Positions 28,988 through 37,729 of a stretch of DNA of 43,357 bases are shown here, piece after piece. A model generated the notes under the pieces. The model worked only from the letters and a program-made list of their open reading frames with translations, had not been told where the DNA came from and searched no databases. How positions within the stretch are numbered: the stretch's first letter is position 1; every line of letters begins with the position of its first letter. The stretch spans positions 1 through 43,357 of the forward strand of contig JAQTRU010000005.1 of the NCBI GenBank assembly GCA_028711655.1. Direction: 5' to 3'. Source of the stretch: Patescibacteria group bacterium (GTDB lineage: Bacteria > Patescibacteriota > Patescibacteriia > Patescibacteriales > JAQTRU01). The position numbers and the translations under genes are program-made.

Positions 28988-29461
28988 ATGAACCATTCCA
29001 TAAAAAAAGGTTTTAGCTTCGGCCTCACTTCCGGCGTCATTACCACTCTCGGCCTGATTGTCGGCCTCCACTCTTCCACTGGATCCGCTCTGGCTGTTAT
29101 CGGCGGCATTATCACGATTGCCGTTGCCGATGCCATGTCCGACGCGCTTGGCATCCATATTTCCGAAGAAGCCGAAGGCCAGCACACAAAAAAAGAAATT
29201 TGGGTAGCAACCATCATGACTTTTTTAACAAAATTCTTTTTCGCTTCTTTGTTTATAATCCCATTTTTATTTTTATACCTTGGATCCGCTGTTGTTGTCA
29301 GCATCATCTGGGGGTTATTCTTGATAACCGCCATGAGTTTTCTTATGGCCAAAGAACAAGAAAACGGCTGGTTGGGGGCGGTAGGAGAACATTTGCTTAT
29401 AGCTTTAGCGGTTATTTCTATGACTCACTATGTCGGCGAATTGGTGAAAAATCTTATTTAA
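28988..29461 (+). CDS. VIT1/CCC1-like metal transporter family protein
   Basis: 157 aa starting MNHSIKKGFSFGLTSGVITT, with the first-helix pattern GLTSGVITTLGLIVGL and the second-helix DAMSDALGIHISEEAE that echo VIT1/CCC1 iron/manganese transporters, plus three further hydrophobic segments. It is shorter than full VIT proteins and lacks the long cytoplasmic metal-binding loop. Transport of Fe2+ or Mn2+ is inferred from the family. It shares a transcript with the channel gene and ends before a bidirectional terminator. Confidence 0.82.
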   Translation: MNHSIKKGFSFGLTSGVITTLGLIVGLHSSTGSALAVIGGIITIAVADAMSDALGIHISEEAEGQHTKKEIWVATIMTFLTKFFFASLFIIPFLFLYLGSAVVVSIIWGLFLITAMSFLMAKEQENGWLGAVGEHLLIALAVISMTHYVGELVKNLI

Positions 29462-29516
29462 AACTTGGGAATTAAATTTTTTCAAAAGCGACTTAGTCCT
29501 TAAATTTTTCTAAAAT

Positions 29517-29546
29517 AAAAAACGCTCCTCAACGAAGCGTTTTTTA
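29517..29546 (+). terminator. Bidirectional terminator between the VIT-like gene and rpoC
   Basis: The stem AAAAAACGCT (29517-29526) pairs with AGCGTTTTTT (29536-29545), with a 9-base loop and symmetrical A and T runs, so it can stop both convergent transcripts. Confidence 0.85.
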
Positions 29547-29566
29547 TATTTAATTTTTCTATTAAC

Positions 29567-32500
29567 TTATTTTTCGTATTCAATTCTCTTTTTATTTCCC
29601 TTATAGCCGGTACCGGCCGGAATTAAGCAGCCGATAATAACGTTTTCCTTCAGGCCTTCCAGATAATCAATCTTGCCATTCACGGCCGCCTCAATCAGAA
29701 CCCGCGGCGTTTCCTGAAAAGAAGCAGCGGACAAAAAGCTGTCAGTAGACAATGATGCTTTAGTTATGCCCAAAAGCAAACGTTCGGTCTTCGCCGGTTT
29801 TTTTATATTTTCGTCTGCCCGGCGCAAAACCTTCTCCTCCACCACTTCTCCGGAAAGAAGATTCGTGCCGCCCGCATCTTTTATCAAATAACGGGAAAAC
29901 ATCTGGCGAGCGATTATTTCCACGTGCTTATCATTTAATGGCTGGCCCTGGGAAGAATAAACATACTGAATTTCTTTTATAATATATTTCTGTGTGTCCA
30001 AACGGCCCCGCAACTTATAGAGTTGGTGCAGGTCAAGGCTGCCTTCTGTTAATTGGTCGCCCTTTTTGACCTCATCTCCGTCCTTTACCCAAATCATCGT
30101 CCCCTTAGGAATCATAAACTCCCTTATTTTATCCACTTCGGTAAAAATCTTTATGTATTTTTCCTCAATTTTTACTTTTCCGTCTCCCTTGGTTTTTATT
30201 TTCTTTCCTCCTGCCGAAAATAAATCGTCTCCTTTTTTTACTTCTTCCCCGTCTTTAACTAAAATTTTTGTCTCCGCCTTTTTGCTCCCGCTCTTGCTTT
30301 CCGCCTTGCTCTCCCCGCTTACTTCGGAAAAGTAATATTTTTCCGCTTCCGCGCCCTTATAGTTAATCTTTAAAACTTTAACCTGGGGATTGGCTACCAA
30401 AATTTCTTTGCCATTTTCGTCTTTAATGGCTTTTTGGGCGGCCTCTATTTTTACTTTTCCGGAAACATCAGCCATAATCGCTTTTCTTTTTGGCGGACGG
30501 GCTTCAAAAATTTCTTCCACCCTGGGCAAACCCTGGGTAATATCTTCATGCCCGGCCACGCCTCCCGTGTGGAATGTCCTCATGGTAAGCTGGGTGCCCG
30601 GTTCGCCGATTGACTGGGCGGCAATGATTCCGACTGAAGTGCCTAAAACGACCGGCTTATTATAGCCCAGGTCATAGCCGTAACATTTGGCGCAGACTCC
30701 CTTGGCCAGCCGACAAGACAAAGTTGACCTCAAGCAAATTTCCTCTATATTTTCCTTTTTTAATTTTTCCACTATTTCTTCGGATAATAATTCGCCGGCT
30801 TTGATTAAAATTTTTCCGGTTTTGCTTTTAATGTCTTTAGCGAGAAAACGGCCCACAATTCTTTTGAAAAAATCTTCTCCCATTGCTTCATCACTTTCTT
30901 TTTTCGTAATAACTATGCCTTCCGTATCGCCGCAATCTTCTTCGGTGATAATAACGTCCTGGGCGACATCAACCAAGCGCCTGGTCAAATAACCGGCGTT
31001 AGCGGTTCGCAGAGCCGTATCGGATAAGCCTTTGCGGACACCATGGGTGGAAATAAAATATTCCAAAACTCCAAAACCTTCTTTAAAATTGCCTTTTACC
31101 GGCAACTCAATAATATCGCCGGAGGGAGAAGTTACCAAACCTTTCATGCCGAGAATTTGGACTGGCTGGGCCCAAGAGCCGCGAGCGCCCGATTCAATCA
31201 TAGAATATACCGGACCGTCGCTGGGCAAACCCTCTTTGCAGATACCGGCTATTTGTTCCTTGACGCCGGTCCACAATTCAATAATTTTGCTATAACGCTC
31301 GCTTTCGGTCAAAAGCCCTTCTTCAAATTGTTCTTGGATGATTTCCACCTGCCCGTTGGCTTTGGAAATTAATTCATCTTTTTTAGGCAAACTCGGCAAA
31401 TCTCCCATCCCCCAGGAAAGGCCGCTTTTGGTGATAAATTCAAAACTTTTGTTTTTCAATCCGTCAATGGTTTTTACCGTCACCTCTTCTCCGTAAAGGC
31501 GCAAACAATCTTTTATCAAATTTTTTAATTCTCCTTTGCCCACAATTTTATTTATAAAACGCAATTTCTCGGGAAGGAGGCTGTTAAAAATTATTTTCCC
31601 GATTGTGGTCTTGGTTAATTTTTCATCTTTTCCAAGCCGCACTCTGATGGGCTCATCGAGAAGAATATGGTCAGTTTCATAGGCCAATTCCGCTTCTTCT
31701 TCGCTGGTAAAACTTTTTAGTTTTTCCTCCGGCTTATCCGAGGCTCTTTCCCCCGTCATATAATAAGCGCCCCAAACAATATCTTGGTTGGGAGTTACGA
31801 CCGGATCTCCGGTTGCCGGTTTTAATAAATTATGGGAAGAAAGCATAATATTTTTAGCTTCAGACAAAGCCTCTTGCGTTAAAGGCACATGAACCGCCAT
31901 TTGGTCTCCGTCAAAATCGGCGTTGAAAGCGCTGCAAACCAAAGGATGAATTTGAATGGCTTTTCCCTCTATCAAAACCGGCTTAAAAGCCTGAATGCCC
32001 AGACGGTGCAGGGTCGGAGCCCGATTTAGAAGGACGTAAGATTTCTTTACAATTTCTTCTAAAATATCCCAAACCTCGTCATAACCGGCTTCTATAAAAC
32101 GGGAAGCGCTGCGGACATTATGGACAACTTCTTTTTTTATCAATTTGCTGATAATAAAGGGCTTGAATAATTCCAGGGCCATAATTTTGGGCAAACCGCA
32201 CTGGTCTAAATTAAGCTTTGGATTTACGACAATAACGCTTCGGCCGGAGTAGTCAATTCTTTTGCCCAATAAATTCTGGCGGAAACGGCCTTGTTTTCCC
32301 TTTAAGGAATCGGCCAAAGATTTAAGCTGGCGTTTCTGCCCGGTGGAAGCCACCACGGTTTTGCTTCGGCGGGCGGAGTTATCAATTAAGGCGTCAACCG
32401 CTTCCTGCAACATTCTTTTTTCGTTGCGGCAGATAACTTCCGGCGCGTTCAGGCCGATTAGCTGTTTTAGCCGGTTGTTTCGGTTGATTACGCGGCGATA

Positions 32501-33526
32501 TAAGTCGTTTAGGTCGGAAGCGGCAAAACGGCCGCCATCTAAAGCCACCATCGGCCGCAGGTCGGGCGGAATTACGGGAACGGTTGTTAGAATCATCCAT
32601 TCCGGCCGAATATTATTAGCCGCCAAACTCTTCAATAGCTTCAAGCGCTTTATTATTTTATCTTTCTTTGAATCAATGGCAATCTTCAAACCCTCTTCCA
32701 ATTCCTTTATATCCTTTTCCAAATCAATTCTTGCCAGTAATTTTCTAACTGCTTCGGCTCCGATGCCGGCTTCAAAAATATGGCCGTATTTTATGCTTAA
32801 ATTCTGGTAAGTATCTTCTGAAATAATCAAAAGCGGCTTTAATTCCCTTAATTCTTTCTGGGCCTGGCTAAAAGCATTATCAAGCTTGGCTATCTTTTCT
32901 TCCTTGGCTGAAGCTATGGCGTCTATTTCCGAAGAAAGCTTTTCGTCAATTTCCTCCTCTTTGCGGCTTTCCTGCAATAATTTCCCTTTCTTATTCTTTA
33001 TTTCTCCAACCTGCCGGTTAAAGTCATTTTCGATTGACTTCTTTTTCTGCTTGTACTCTGTTTTTATCTGCTCCAAAGTAGCCGCCTTTAAGCCCTCGTC
33101 CACATCTGTAATTATAAAACTCGCGAAATAAATAACTCTTTCCAGGGCCTGGATGCTTAAATTCAAGATTAGGCCGATCTTGGAAGAAATCCCCCGCAAA
33201 AACCAGATATGGGAACAAGGGGACTGCAAAGTAATATGGCCCATTCTTTCCCGCCGGACAATTGAACGAGTCACTTCCACGCCGCACTTATCGCAGATAA
33301 TGCCCTTATAGCGTATTTTTTTATATTTACCGCAAGAACATTCCCAATCTTTGGCCGGCCCAAAAATTTTTTCGCAAAAAAGCCCGTCTTTTTCCGGTTT
33401 TTGCGTCCGGTAGTTTATTGTTTCCGGCCGGATAACCTCGCCGTGAGACCATGACAAAATAACTTCAGGCGAAGCCAATTTTAATTTTATAGCGTCAAAA
33501 TCAGTTGTTCTTATAGGATTTAACAT
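29567..33526 (-). CDS. rpoC: DNA-directed RNA polymerase subunit beta-prime
   Basis: Catalytic subunit of RNA polymerase. The 1319-aa protein has the N-terminal zinc site CSCGKYKKIRYKGIICDKCGVEVT, the catalytic NADFDGDQMAVHVPL with three Asp, the bridge-helix and trigger-loop region (ISTHGVRKGLSDTALRTANAGYLTRRLVDVAQD) and the second zinc cluster (CRLAKGVCAKCYGYDL). A run of short hybrid-barrel-like segments with KVKIEE/EVKKGD follows near 1000-1150. The start ATG at 33526 is the canonical MLNPIRTTDFDAIKLKLASPE. An unusually long repeat-filled spacer (173 bases) separates it from rpoB. Confidence 0.98.
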   Translation of the reverse strand: MLNPIRTTDFDAIKLKLASPEVILSWSHGEVIRPETINYRTQKPEKDGLFCEKIFGPAKDWECSCGKYKKIRYKGIICDKCGVEVTRSIVRRERMGHITLQSPCSHIWFLRGISSKIGLILNLSIQALERVIYFASFIITDVDEGLKAATLEQIKTEYKQKKKSIENDFNRQVGEIKNKKGKLLQESRKEEEIDEKLSSEIDAIASAKEEKIAKLDNAFSQAQKELRELKPLLIISEDTYQNLSIKYGHIFEAGIGAEAVRKLLARIDLEKDIKELEEGLKIAIDSKKDKIIKRLKLLKSLAANNIRPEWMILTTVPVIPPDLRPMVALDGGRFAASDLNDLYRRVINRNNRLKQLIGLNAPEVICRNEKRMLQEAVDALIDNSARRSKTVVASTGQKRQLKSLADSLKGKQGRFRQNLLGKRIDYSGRSVIVVNPKLNLDQCGLPKIMALELFKPFIISKLIKKEVVHNVRSASRFIEAGYDEVWDILEEIVKKSYVLLNRAPTLHRLGIQAFKPVLIEGKAIQIHPLVCSAFNADFDGDQMAVHVPLTQEALSEAKNIMLSSHNLLKPATGDPVVTPNQDIVWGAYYMTGERASDKPEEKLKSFTSEEEAELAYETDHILLDEPIRVRLGKDEKLTKTTIGKIIFNSLLPEKLRFINKIVGKGELKNLIKDCLRLYGEEVTVKTIDGLKNKSFEFITKSGLSWGMGDLPSLPKKDELISKANGQVEIIQEQFEEGLLTESERYSKIIELWTGVKEQIAGICKEGLPSDGPVYSMIESGARGSWAQPVQILGMKGLVTSPSGDIIELPVKGNFKEGFGVLEYFISTHGVRKGLSDTALRTANAGYLTRRLVDVAQDVIITEEDCGDTEGIVITKKESDEAMGEDFFKRIVGRFLAKDIKSKTGKILIKAGELLSEEIVEKLKKENIEEICLRSTLSCRLAKGVCAKCYGYDLGYNKPVVLGTSVGIIAAQSIGEPGTQLTMRTFHTGGVAGHEDITQGLPRVEEIFEARPPKRKAIMADVSGKVKIEAAQKAIKDENGKEILVANPQVKVLKINYKGAEAEKYYFSEVSGESKAESKSGSKKAETKILVKDGEEVKKGDDLFSAGGKKIKTKGDGKVKIEEKYIKIFTEVDKIREFMIPKGTMIWVKDGDEVKKGDQLTEGSLDLHQLYKLRGRLDTQKYIIKEIQYVYSSQGQPLNDKHVEIIARQMFSRYLIKDAGGTNLLSGEVVEEKVLRRADENIKKPAKTERLLLGITKASLSTDSFLSAASFQETPRVLIEAAVNGKIDYLEGLKENVIIGCLIPAGTGYKGNKKRIEYEK

Positions 33527-33699
33527 AATATTTAATAATTTCTAATTTCTAATTCACCTAATTCCTAATAAAATTCCAAATTCCAAAATGTCTAATTTCT
33601 AAATTAAAAACGTTTTTGACATTAAAAATTTTTGCCTTAGACATTTTATTAGAAATTAGAAATTAGGTGAATTAGGAATTCTACTTTCTGTATATATTC
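33527..33699. repeat. Inverted heptamer-like repeat in the rpoB-rpoC spacer
   Basis: Words TTTCTAATTTCTAATTCACC and TAATTCCTAAT on the left recur inverted on the right (AGAAATTAGAAATTAGGTGA at about 33650-33669), and AAATGTCTAA/TTAGACATTT (about 33586 and 33636) forms an inner pair. The whole spacer can fold on itself. No gene is seen. Confidence 0.8.
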
Positions 33700-36600
33700 T
33701 TATCGCTTCTTTTCATGCCTCTCCCTAATATCACCCCCTGAATCAATGTCGCTCTCCGCCCTTTTCTCTCCACCCAACAAATCCACATCCAAACACAAAC
33801 CTTTTAATTCCCTCACCAAAACATTGAAAGATTCCGGAACGTTAAGTTTATTTATGGTCTCGCCCTTTATAATAGCCTCGTAGGCCTTGCTCCGGCCAGG
33901 AACATCGTCTGATTTAATGGTTAAAATTTCTTGCAAAGTATGGGCGGCGCCATAGCCTTCCAATGCCCAAACTTCCATTTCTCCGAAACGCTGGCCGCCG
34001 AATTGGGCTTTTCCGCCCAAAGGTTGCTGGGTTATCAGGGAATAAGGACCGATAGAACGCTGATGGATCTTGTCCTCAACCATATGGTTAAGTTTCAACA
34101 TATACATATAACCCACGGCGATTTTATGGTCGTAGGGCTCGCCGGTTTTGCCATCGTTCAAAATAATTTTTCCATCTTCGGGCAAACCGGCGCGATTTAA
34201 TTCTTCTTTTATTTTGGCTTCGCCAATGCCGTTTAGGGCTGGAGTTACTATGCGATATCCAAGTTTTTTAGCGGCAAACCCAAGGTGAGTTTCCAGAAGT
34301 TGCCCCAAATTCATGCGGGAAATAATTCCCAAAGGAGATAAAATTACATCAACCGGCGTTCCATCTTCCAGGTAAGGCATGTCTTCAACCGGGACAATTT
34401 TGGAAATAACGCCCTTATTGCCGTGGCGTCCCGCCATTTTATCCCCGACCTGAATTTTTCTCAAATTGGCGACTGATATTTGAATTGACTTTAATACTCC
34501 GGCAGAGAGTTTATCGCCCTCTTCCCGGGAAAAAATCTTTATATCAACTACTTTGCCGTGCTCGCCATGTTCCAGATAAAGGGAAGAGTCGCGCACGTCC
34601 TTGGCTTTCTCCCCGAAAATCGCCCGCAATAATTTTTCCTCGGCCGACAACTCGGTTTCACCCTTAGGCGTAATCTTCCCCACTAAAATATCGCCGGAAG
34701 AAACTTCGGCGCCAATGCGAATTATGCCCTCTTCATCAAGATTCTTTAATTTTTCTTCGCTGATATTGGGGATGTCGCTAGTTACCACCTCCGGGCCAAG
34801 CTTTGTGTCCCTTACGTCAATCGTGTAATTTTCTATATGAATTGAAGAATAAATATCGTCTCTGACCAGGCGCTCGGAAATAATAATCGCATCCTCGTAA
34901 TTAAAGCCTTCCCAGGTCATAAAAGCCACTAAAGCGTTTTTTCCCAAAGCTAGTTCGCCTTCCGCAATGGCCGGACCATCGCTTACAATCTGATCTTTTT
35001 TTACCTTGTCGCCGACAGAAACAACCGGCCTTTGGTTTATGCAGGTGGACGAATTTGACCGTAAAAATTTCGTTAATTCGTATCTTGCTATTTTATCTTT
35101 TTTATTTTTTATCTCAATCGTCGAAGCGTCAGCCTTTACTATCTCCCCGTCTTCTTCCGCTATTATAACGTGCCCTGAATCACGGGCCGCCCTGGCTTCA
35201 ATTCCGGTGCCGACAATTGACGCCTCATTCTCTATCAAAGGCACGGCTTGGCGTTGCATGTTCGTTCCCATCAAAGCTCTTTGCCCGTCATTATGCTCCA
35301 TAAAAGGAATTAAGGAGGTGGCAATAGAGATAATTTGATTGGCGGCCACGCCTAAAAAATCAATTTTTGAGACTTCTTCTGTCCCTGGTTGTCCGAATTT
35401 TCTAACTTCGCATTTATCAACCAAAAAATGGCCGTCGGCGTCAATCGGCGTCGTAGCCGCGGTTGTAATATATTTTTCTTCCTGAAAAGAATCTAAATAA
35501 ACAATCTCGTCGGTCACTACCGGCTTAACGGGAATGAGGACGCGGCTATCAACCTTTTTTGCTATTTCCTCGGCCTGGGCTTTGTTAATCCTTTCTCCTT
35601 CCTTGGCAATAACAGCGCCTTTTTTTTTGTCTTCAATTTTTGCGTAAAAAATTTCCATCTCCCCGCCCAAATCTTCCGAAGAAAGTTCTTTTACCTCGCA
35701 AATATCCTGGCGGGCAATCTGGCCAGCAATAATTTTTGGGTCATTTTTTAAATCATGAAGCACCCGCCGATAAGGCGCTTCCAGAAACCCATATTTATTA
35801 AGCTTGGCATAACTGGCCAAATGGCCGACCAAACCGATATTCGGACCTTCCGGAGTGGCAATCGGGCAAATGCGGCCGTAATGAGTCGTATGTACATCGC
35901 GAACATCAAAACCGGCCCGTTCTCTTGTTAAGCCCCCCGGACCCATGGCGGATAGCCGGCGCTTATGTTCCAATTCGGCCAAAGGATTGGTCTGATCCAT
36001 AAACTGGGAAAGCTGGGAAGACATAAAAAATTCTTTGACCACAGAAATAACCGGCCGGGCGTTAATCAGTTTGTTCGGGGTTAAGCTGGTAATGTCGGCC
36101 GTGCTCATTCGGTCTTTAATAATTCTTTCCATTCTCGCCAAGCCTACCCTAAACCGGTTCTGGATCAATTCCCCGATCGCCCGGACGCGCCGATTGCCCA
36201 GGTGATCAATATCATCTTCCTGCTCCCCGGTAATATTTAGCCTTATAACTTCTTTTATCACCGCCACCAAATCCTCTTTTCTTAAAATTCTGGTTTCTTT
36301 GTTGTTGGGAATATCAAAACCGAATTTCCGGTTTAATTTGTAACGACCGACTCGACCGAAATCATAGCGGTCAAACCGGAAAAACATTGAATAAATCAGT
36401 TGCCGGGCATTGTCGGTCGCGGCCAAATCTCCCGGCCTAATCCTTTTGTAAACTTCCTGCAATCCCTCGGCTTCATTCTTTGCCGCATCCCGAGAAATGG
36501 TCGCCTCCACATAACTGGCTATCTCTTCATCCGTAACCTTCTTGTTGGATTCTTCCCTGCCCGGGATAATAAATCCTTCTTTGGCGGCAAACAGTTCCTT

Positions 36601-36783
36601 TATTTTTTCATCGCTGTCATAGCCAAAAGACCGCAACAAAGAGGTTACGGCCACTTTTCTTTTTCGGTCAATTCTTACCCAAATAGCCTTATTGGTGTCG
36701 GTCTCTATTTCCAGCCAGGCGCCGCGGTTGGGAATTATTTTCGCTCCATAGCATTTCTTGCCCTTGATAAAGTCGGAAGTGAA
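33700..36783 (-). CDS. rpoB: RNA polymerase subunit beta, main part (after the frameshift)
   Basis: This frame encodes the bulk of beta: [20 protein letters not shown] at its start, [21 protein letters not shown], then the rifampicin region [40 protein letters not shown], the catalytic [27 protein letters not shown], and the C-terminal [24 protein letters not shown] stand-alone ORF call would start at GTG 36654, but homologous sequence continues upstream to 36783. The N-terminal 140 or so residues are in another frame. Adding one base near 36785 joins both into a 1171-aa protein, a normal length. The gene is essential, so a sequencing error or a frameshifting signal is more likely than loss. 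Confidence 0.97.
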   Translation of the reverse strand, partial: FTSDFIKGKKCYGAKIIPNRGAWLEIETDTNKAIWVRIDRKRKVAVTSLLRSFGYDSDEKIKELFAAKEGFIIPGREESNKKVTDEEIASYVEATISRDAAKNEAEGLQEVYKRIRPGDLAATDNARQLIYSMFFRFDRYDFGRVGRYKLNRKFGFDIPNNKETRILRKEDLVAVIKEVIRLNITGEQEDDIDHLGNRRVRAIGELIQNRFRVGLARMERIIKDRMSTADITSLTPNKLINARPVISVVKEFFMSSQLSQFMDQTNPLAELEHKRRLSAMGPGGLTRERAGFDVRDVHTTHYGRICPIATPEGPNIGLVGHLASYAKLNKYGFLEAPYRRVLHDLKNDPKIIAGQIARQDICEVKELSSEDLGGEMEIFYAKIEDKKKGAVIAKEGERINKAQAEEIAKKVDSRVLIPVKPVVTDEIVYLDSFQEEKYITTAATTPIDADGHFLVDKCEVRKFGQPGTEEVSKIDFLGVAANQIISIATSLIPFMEHNDGQRALMGTNMQRQAVPLIENEASIVGTGIEARAARDSGHVIIAEEDGEIVKADASTIEIKNKKDKIARYELTKFLRSNSSTCINQRPVVSVGDKVKKDQIVSDGPAIAEGELALGKNALVAFMTWEGFNYEDAIIISERLVRDDIYSSIHIENYTIDVRDTKLGPEVVTSDIPNISEEKLKNLDEEGIIRIGAEVSSGDILVGKITPKGETELSAEEKLLRAIFGEKAKDVRDSSLYLEHGEHGKVVDIKIFSREEGDKLSAGVLKSIQISVANLRKIQVGDKMAGRHGNKGVISKIVPVEDMPYLEDGTPVDVILSPLGIISRMNLGQLLETHLGFAAKKLGYRIVTPALNGIGEAKIKEELNRAGLPEDGKIILNDGKTGEPYDHKIAVGYMYMLKLNHMVEDKIHQRSIGPYSLITQQPLGGKAQFGGQRFGEMEVWALEGYGAAHTLQEILTIKSDDVPGRSKAYEAIIKGETINKLNVPESFNVLVRELKGLCLDVDLLGGEKRAESDIDSGGDIRERHEKKR

Positions 36784-37214
36784 ATAACGCCCGCGCTCCG
36801 GATAAGCTGGGAAACAACCACTCTCTCTATGCCATTCACTATAAAAGTTCCTCTTTTTGTCATCAAAGGAAAGTCGCCCAAAAAAACTTCCTGGGTGTTG
36901 GTTTCCCCGGTCCTTTTATTGGAAAGCCGAGTCTTGACACGAAGCGAAGCCTCAAAGGTCGTGTTTTTGGTTTTGCTTTCCGTTTCATTAAATTTCGGCT
37001 CGTCCAGATAATAATCTTCAAAATATAATTCTAGATCCCGGCCGATAAAATCCGTGACCGGAGAAATTTCATCAAAAAGTTCGGCCAGTCCTTCTTTCAA
37101 AAACCAATTATAAGAATCCTTCTGAATTTCTATCAGATCGGGCATGGGCATTGTTTCTCCTAGGCCAATGGTATTTTTTTCAACTTTTATATTTTGTGTC
37201 TTAGTGGTGGGCAT
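36735..37214 (-). CDS. rpoB: RNA polymerase subunit beta, N-terminal part (frame broken near 36785)
   Basis: From ATG 37214 ([14 protein letters not shown]; the upstream TTG at 37235 is less likely) the frame gives the start of beta: [70 protein letters not shown]. It then leaves the family sequence and stops at 36735 after 22 alien residues. The expected continuation (Y-F-T-S-D-F) begins one base out of phase: the DNA reads GTTATTTC where GTTTATTTC would be in frame. It probably belongs to one rpoB gene. Confidence 0.95.
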   Translation of the reverse strand: MPTTKTQNIKVEKNTIGLGETMPMPDLIEIQKDSYNWFLKEGLAELFDEISPVTDFIGRDLELYFEDYYLDEPKFNETESKTKNTTFEASLRVKTRLSNKRTGETNTQEVFLGDFPLMTKRGTFIVNGIERVVVSQLIRSAGVISLPTLSRARNAMERK

Positions 37215-37233
37215 AAAAATAATTTCAGACAAC

Positions 37234-37261
37234 AAAAAACCTCAACACTTATTAGGTTGAG
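37234..37261 (-). terminator. Terminator-like hairpin just before rpoB
   Basis: On the minus strand CTCAAC...GTTGAG (37261-37256 with 37246-37241) is followed by GTTTTTT, 20 bases before the rpoB ATG. Lying inside the rpoB leader, it could be an attenuator. Confidence 0.6.
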
Positions 37262-37352
37262 TTGGAAAAAGTTATTTAATTAAGTTAGAAAGAGAGAAAT
37301 AAATCACCTTGGGAGGTTTTTAAAATTAAAAAGCATGGGGAGTTATATTCGG

Positions 37353-37418
37353 CAAAAAAATAAAACAAAAAAACGGCTAAACAAGCGTAAACTAAAGACG
37401 CAAATATTTCCGTTTTTT
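37353..37418 (-). terminator. Second hairpin with T-rich tail in the rpoB leader
   Basis: AAAAAACGG (minus 37418-37410) pairs with CCGTTTTTT (minus 37376-37368), enclosing an inner GCGT/ACGC stem, followed by T-rich TGTTTTATTTTTTT. It may be an attenuator or part of a structured leader. Confidence 0.5.
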
Positions 37419-37461
37419 ATAACGTTTTGTATATAACTTATATTAGTTTATTATTTCTCTT

Positions 37462-37490
37462 ATGTTAACAGATATGAAAAAGCTTGTCAA
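37462..37490 (-). promoter_or_regulatory. Sigma-70 type promoter of rpoB
   Basis: Minus strand TTGACA (37490-37485), a 17-base spacer, TAACAT (37467-37462). It predicts a start near 37455 and a 5' leader of about 240 bases before rpoB, holding the two hairpins. Confidence 0.7.
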
Positions 37491-37704
37491 GGTGGATAAG
37501 CAAAATAATTAAAATAAATCAAATTTACCAATTTTTTCTTTATTTCTAGCTAAAATTTAATTTTTCTAAAAAAGTTATCCACAGGCTACAACAAAAATAA
37601 TTTTAGCGCTACTGTAGCCACCCTAACCAATTCTGTTTTTCCATTATCTCCACTTATCCATATTTTAACTTATTTATTTCTAATTATTTATTCTACATCA
37701 ATCT

Positions 37705-37729
37705 CGTTATGCGTTATGCGTTATGCGTT
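37705..37729. repeat. Heptamer array CGTTATG x3 spanning the MurE-like stop codon
   Basis: Three full copies plus CGTT. It supplies the C-terminal H-N-A-stop of the MurE-like protein, just as the six-copy array does for RecJ. Confidence 0.93.

Larger units (their letters stand above)
37236..37706. promoter_or_regulatory. AT-rich 470-base spacer upstream of rpoB with DnaA-box-like sites
   Basis: The spacer between the MurE-like gene and rpoB has no ORF worth calling. It holds the rpoB promoter and leader hairpins and three DnaA-box-like sites: TTATCCACA at 37575-37583 (perfect, plus), TTATCCACC at 37491-37499 (minus) and TTATCCATA at 37654-37662 (plus). The boxes lie in very AT-rich DNA, but dnaA, dnaN and other origin neighbours are absent. 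Confidence 0.5.

Noticed and set aside
33700-37214. A naturally split rpoB as the main reading
   Set aside because: A single missing base explains everything, and the gap contains in-phase family sequence, so I treat it as one gene until reads say otherwise.
37236-37706. Chromosomal origin
   Set aside because: Three DnaA-like boxes alone are too few, and dnaA, dnaN and rpmH are not near.
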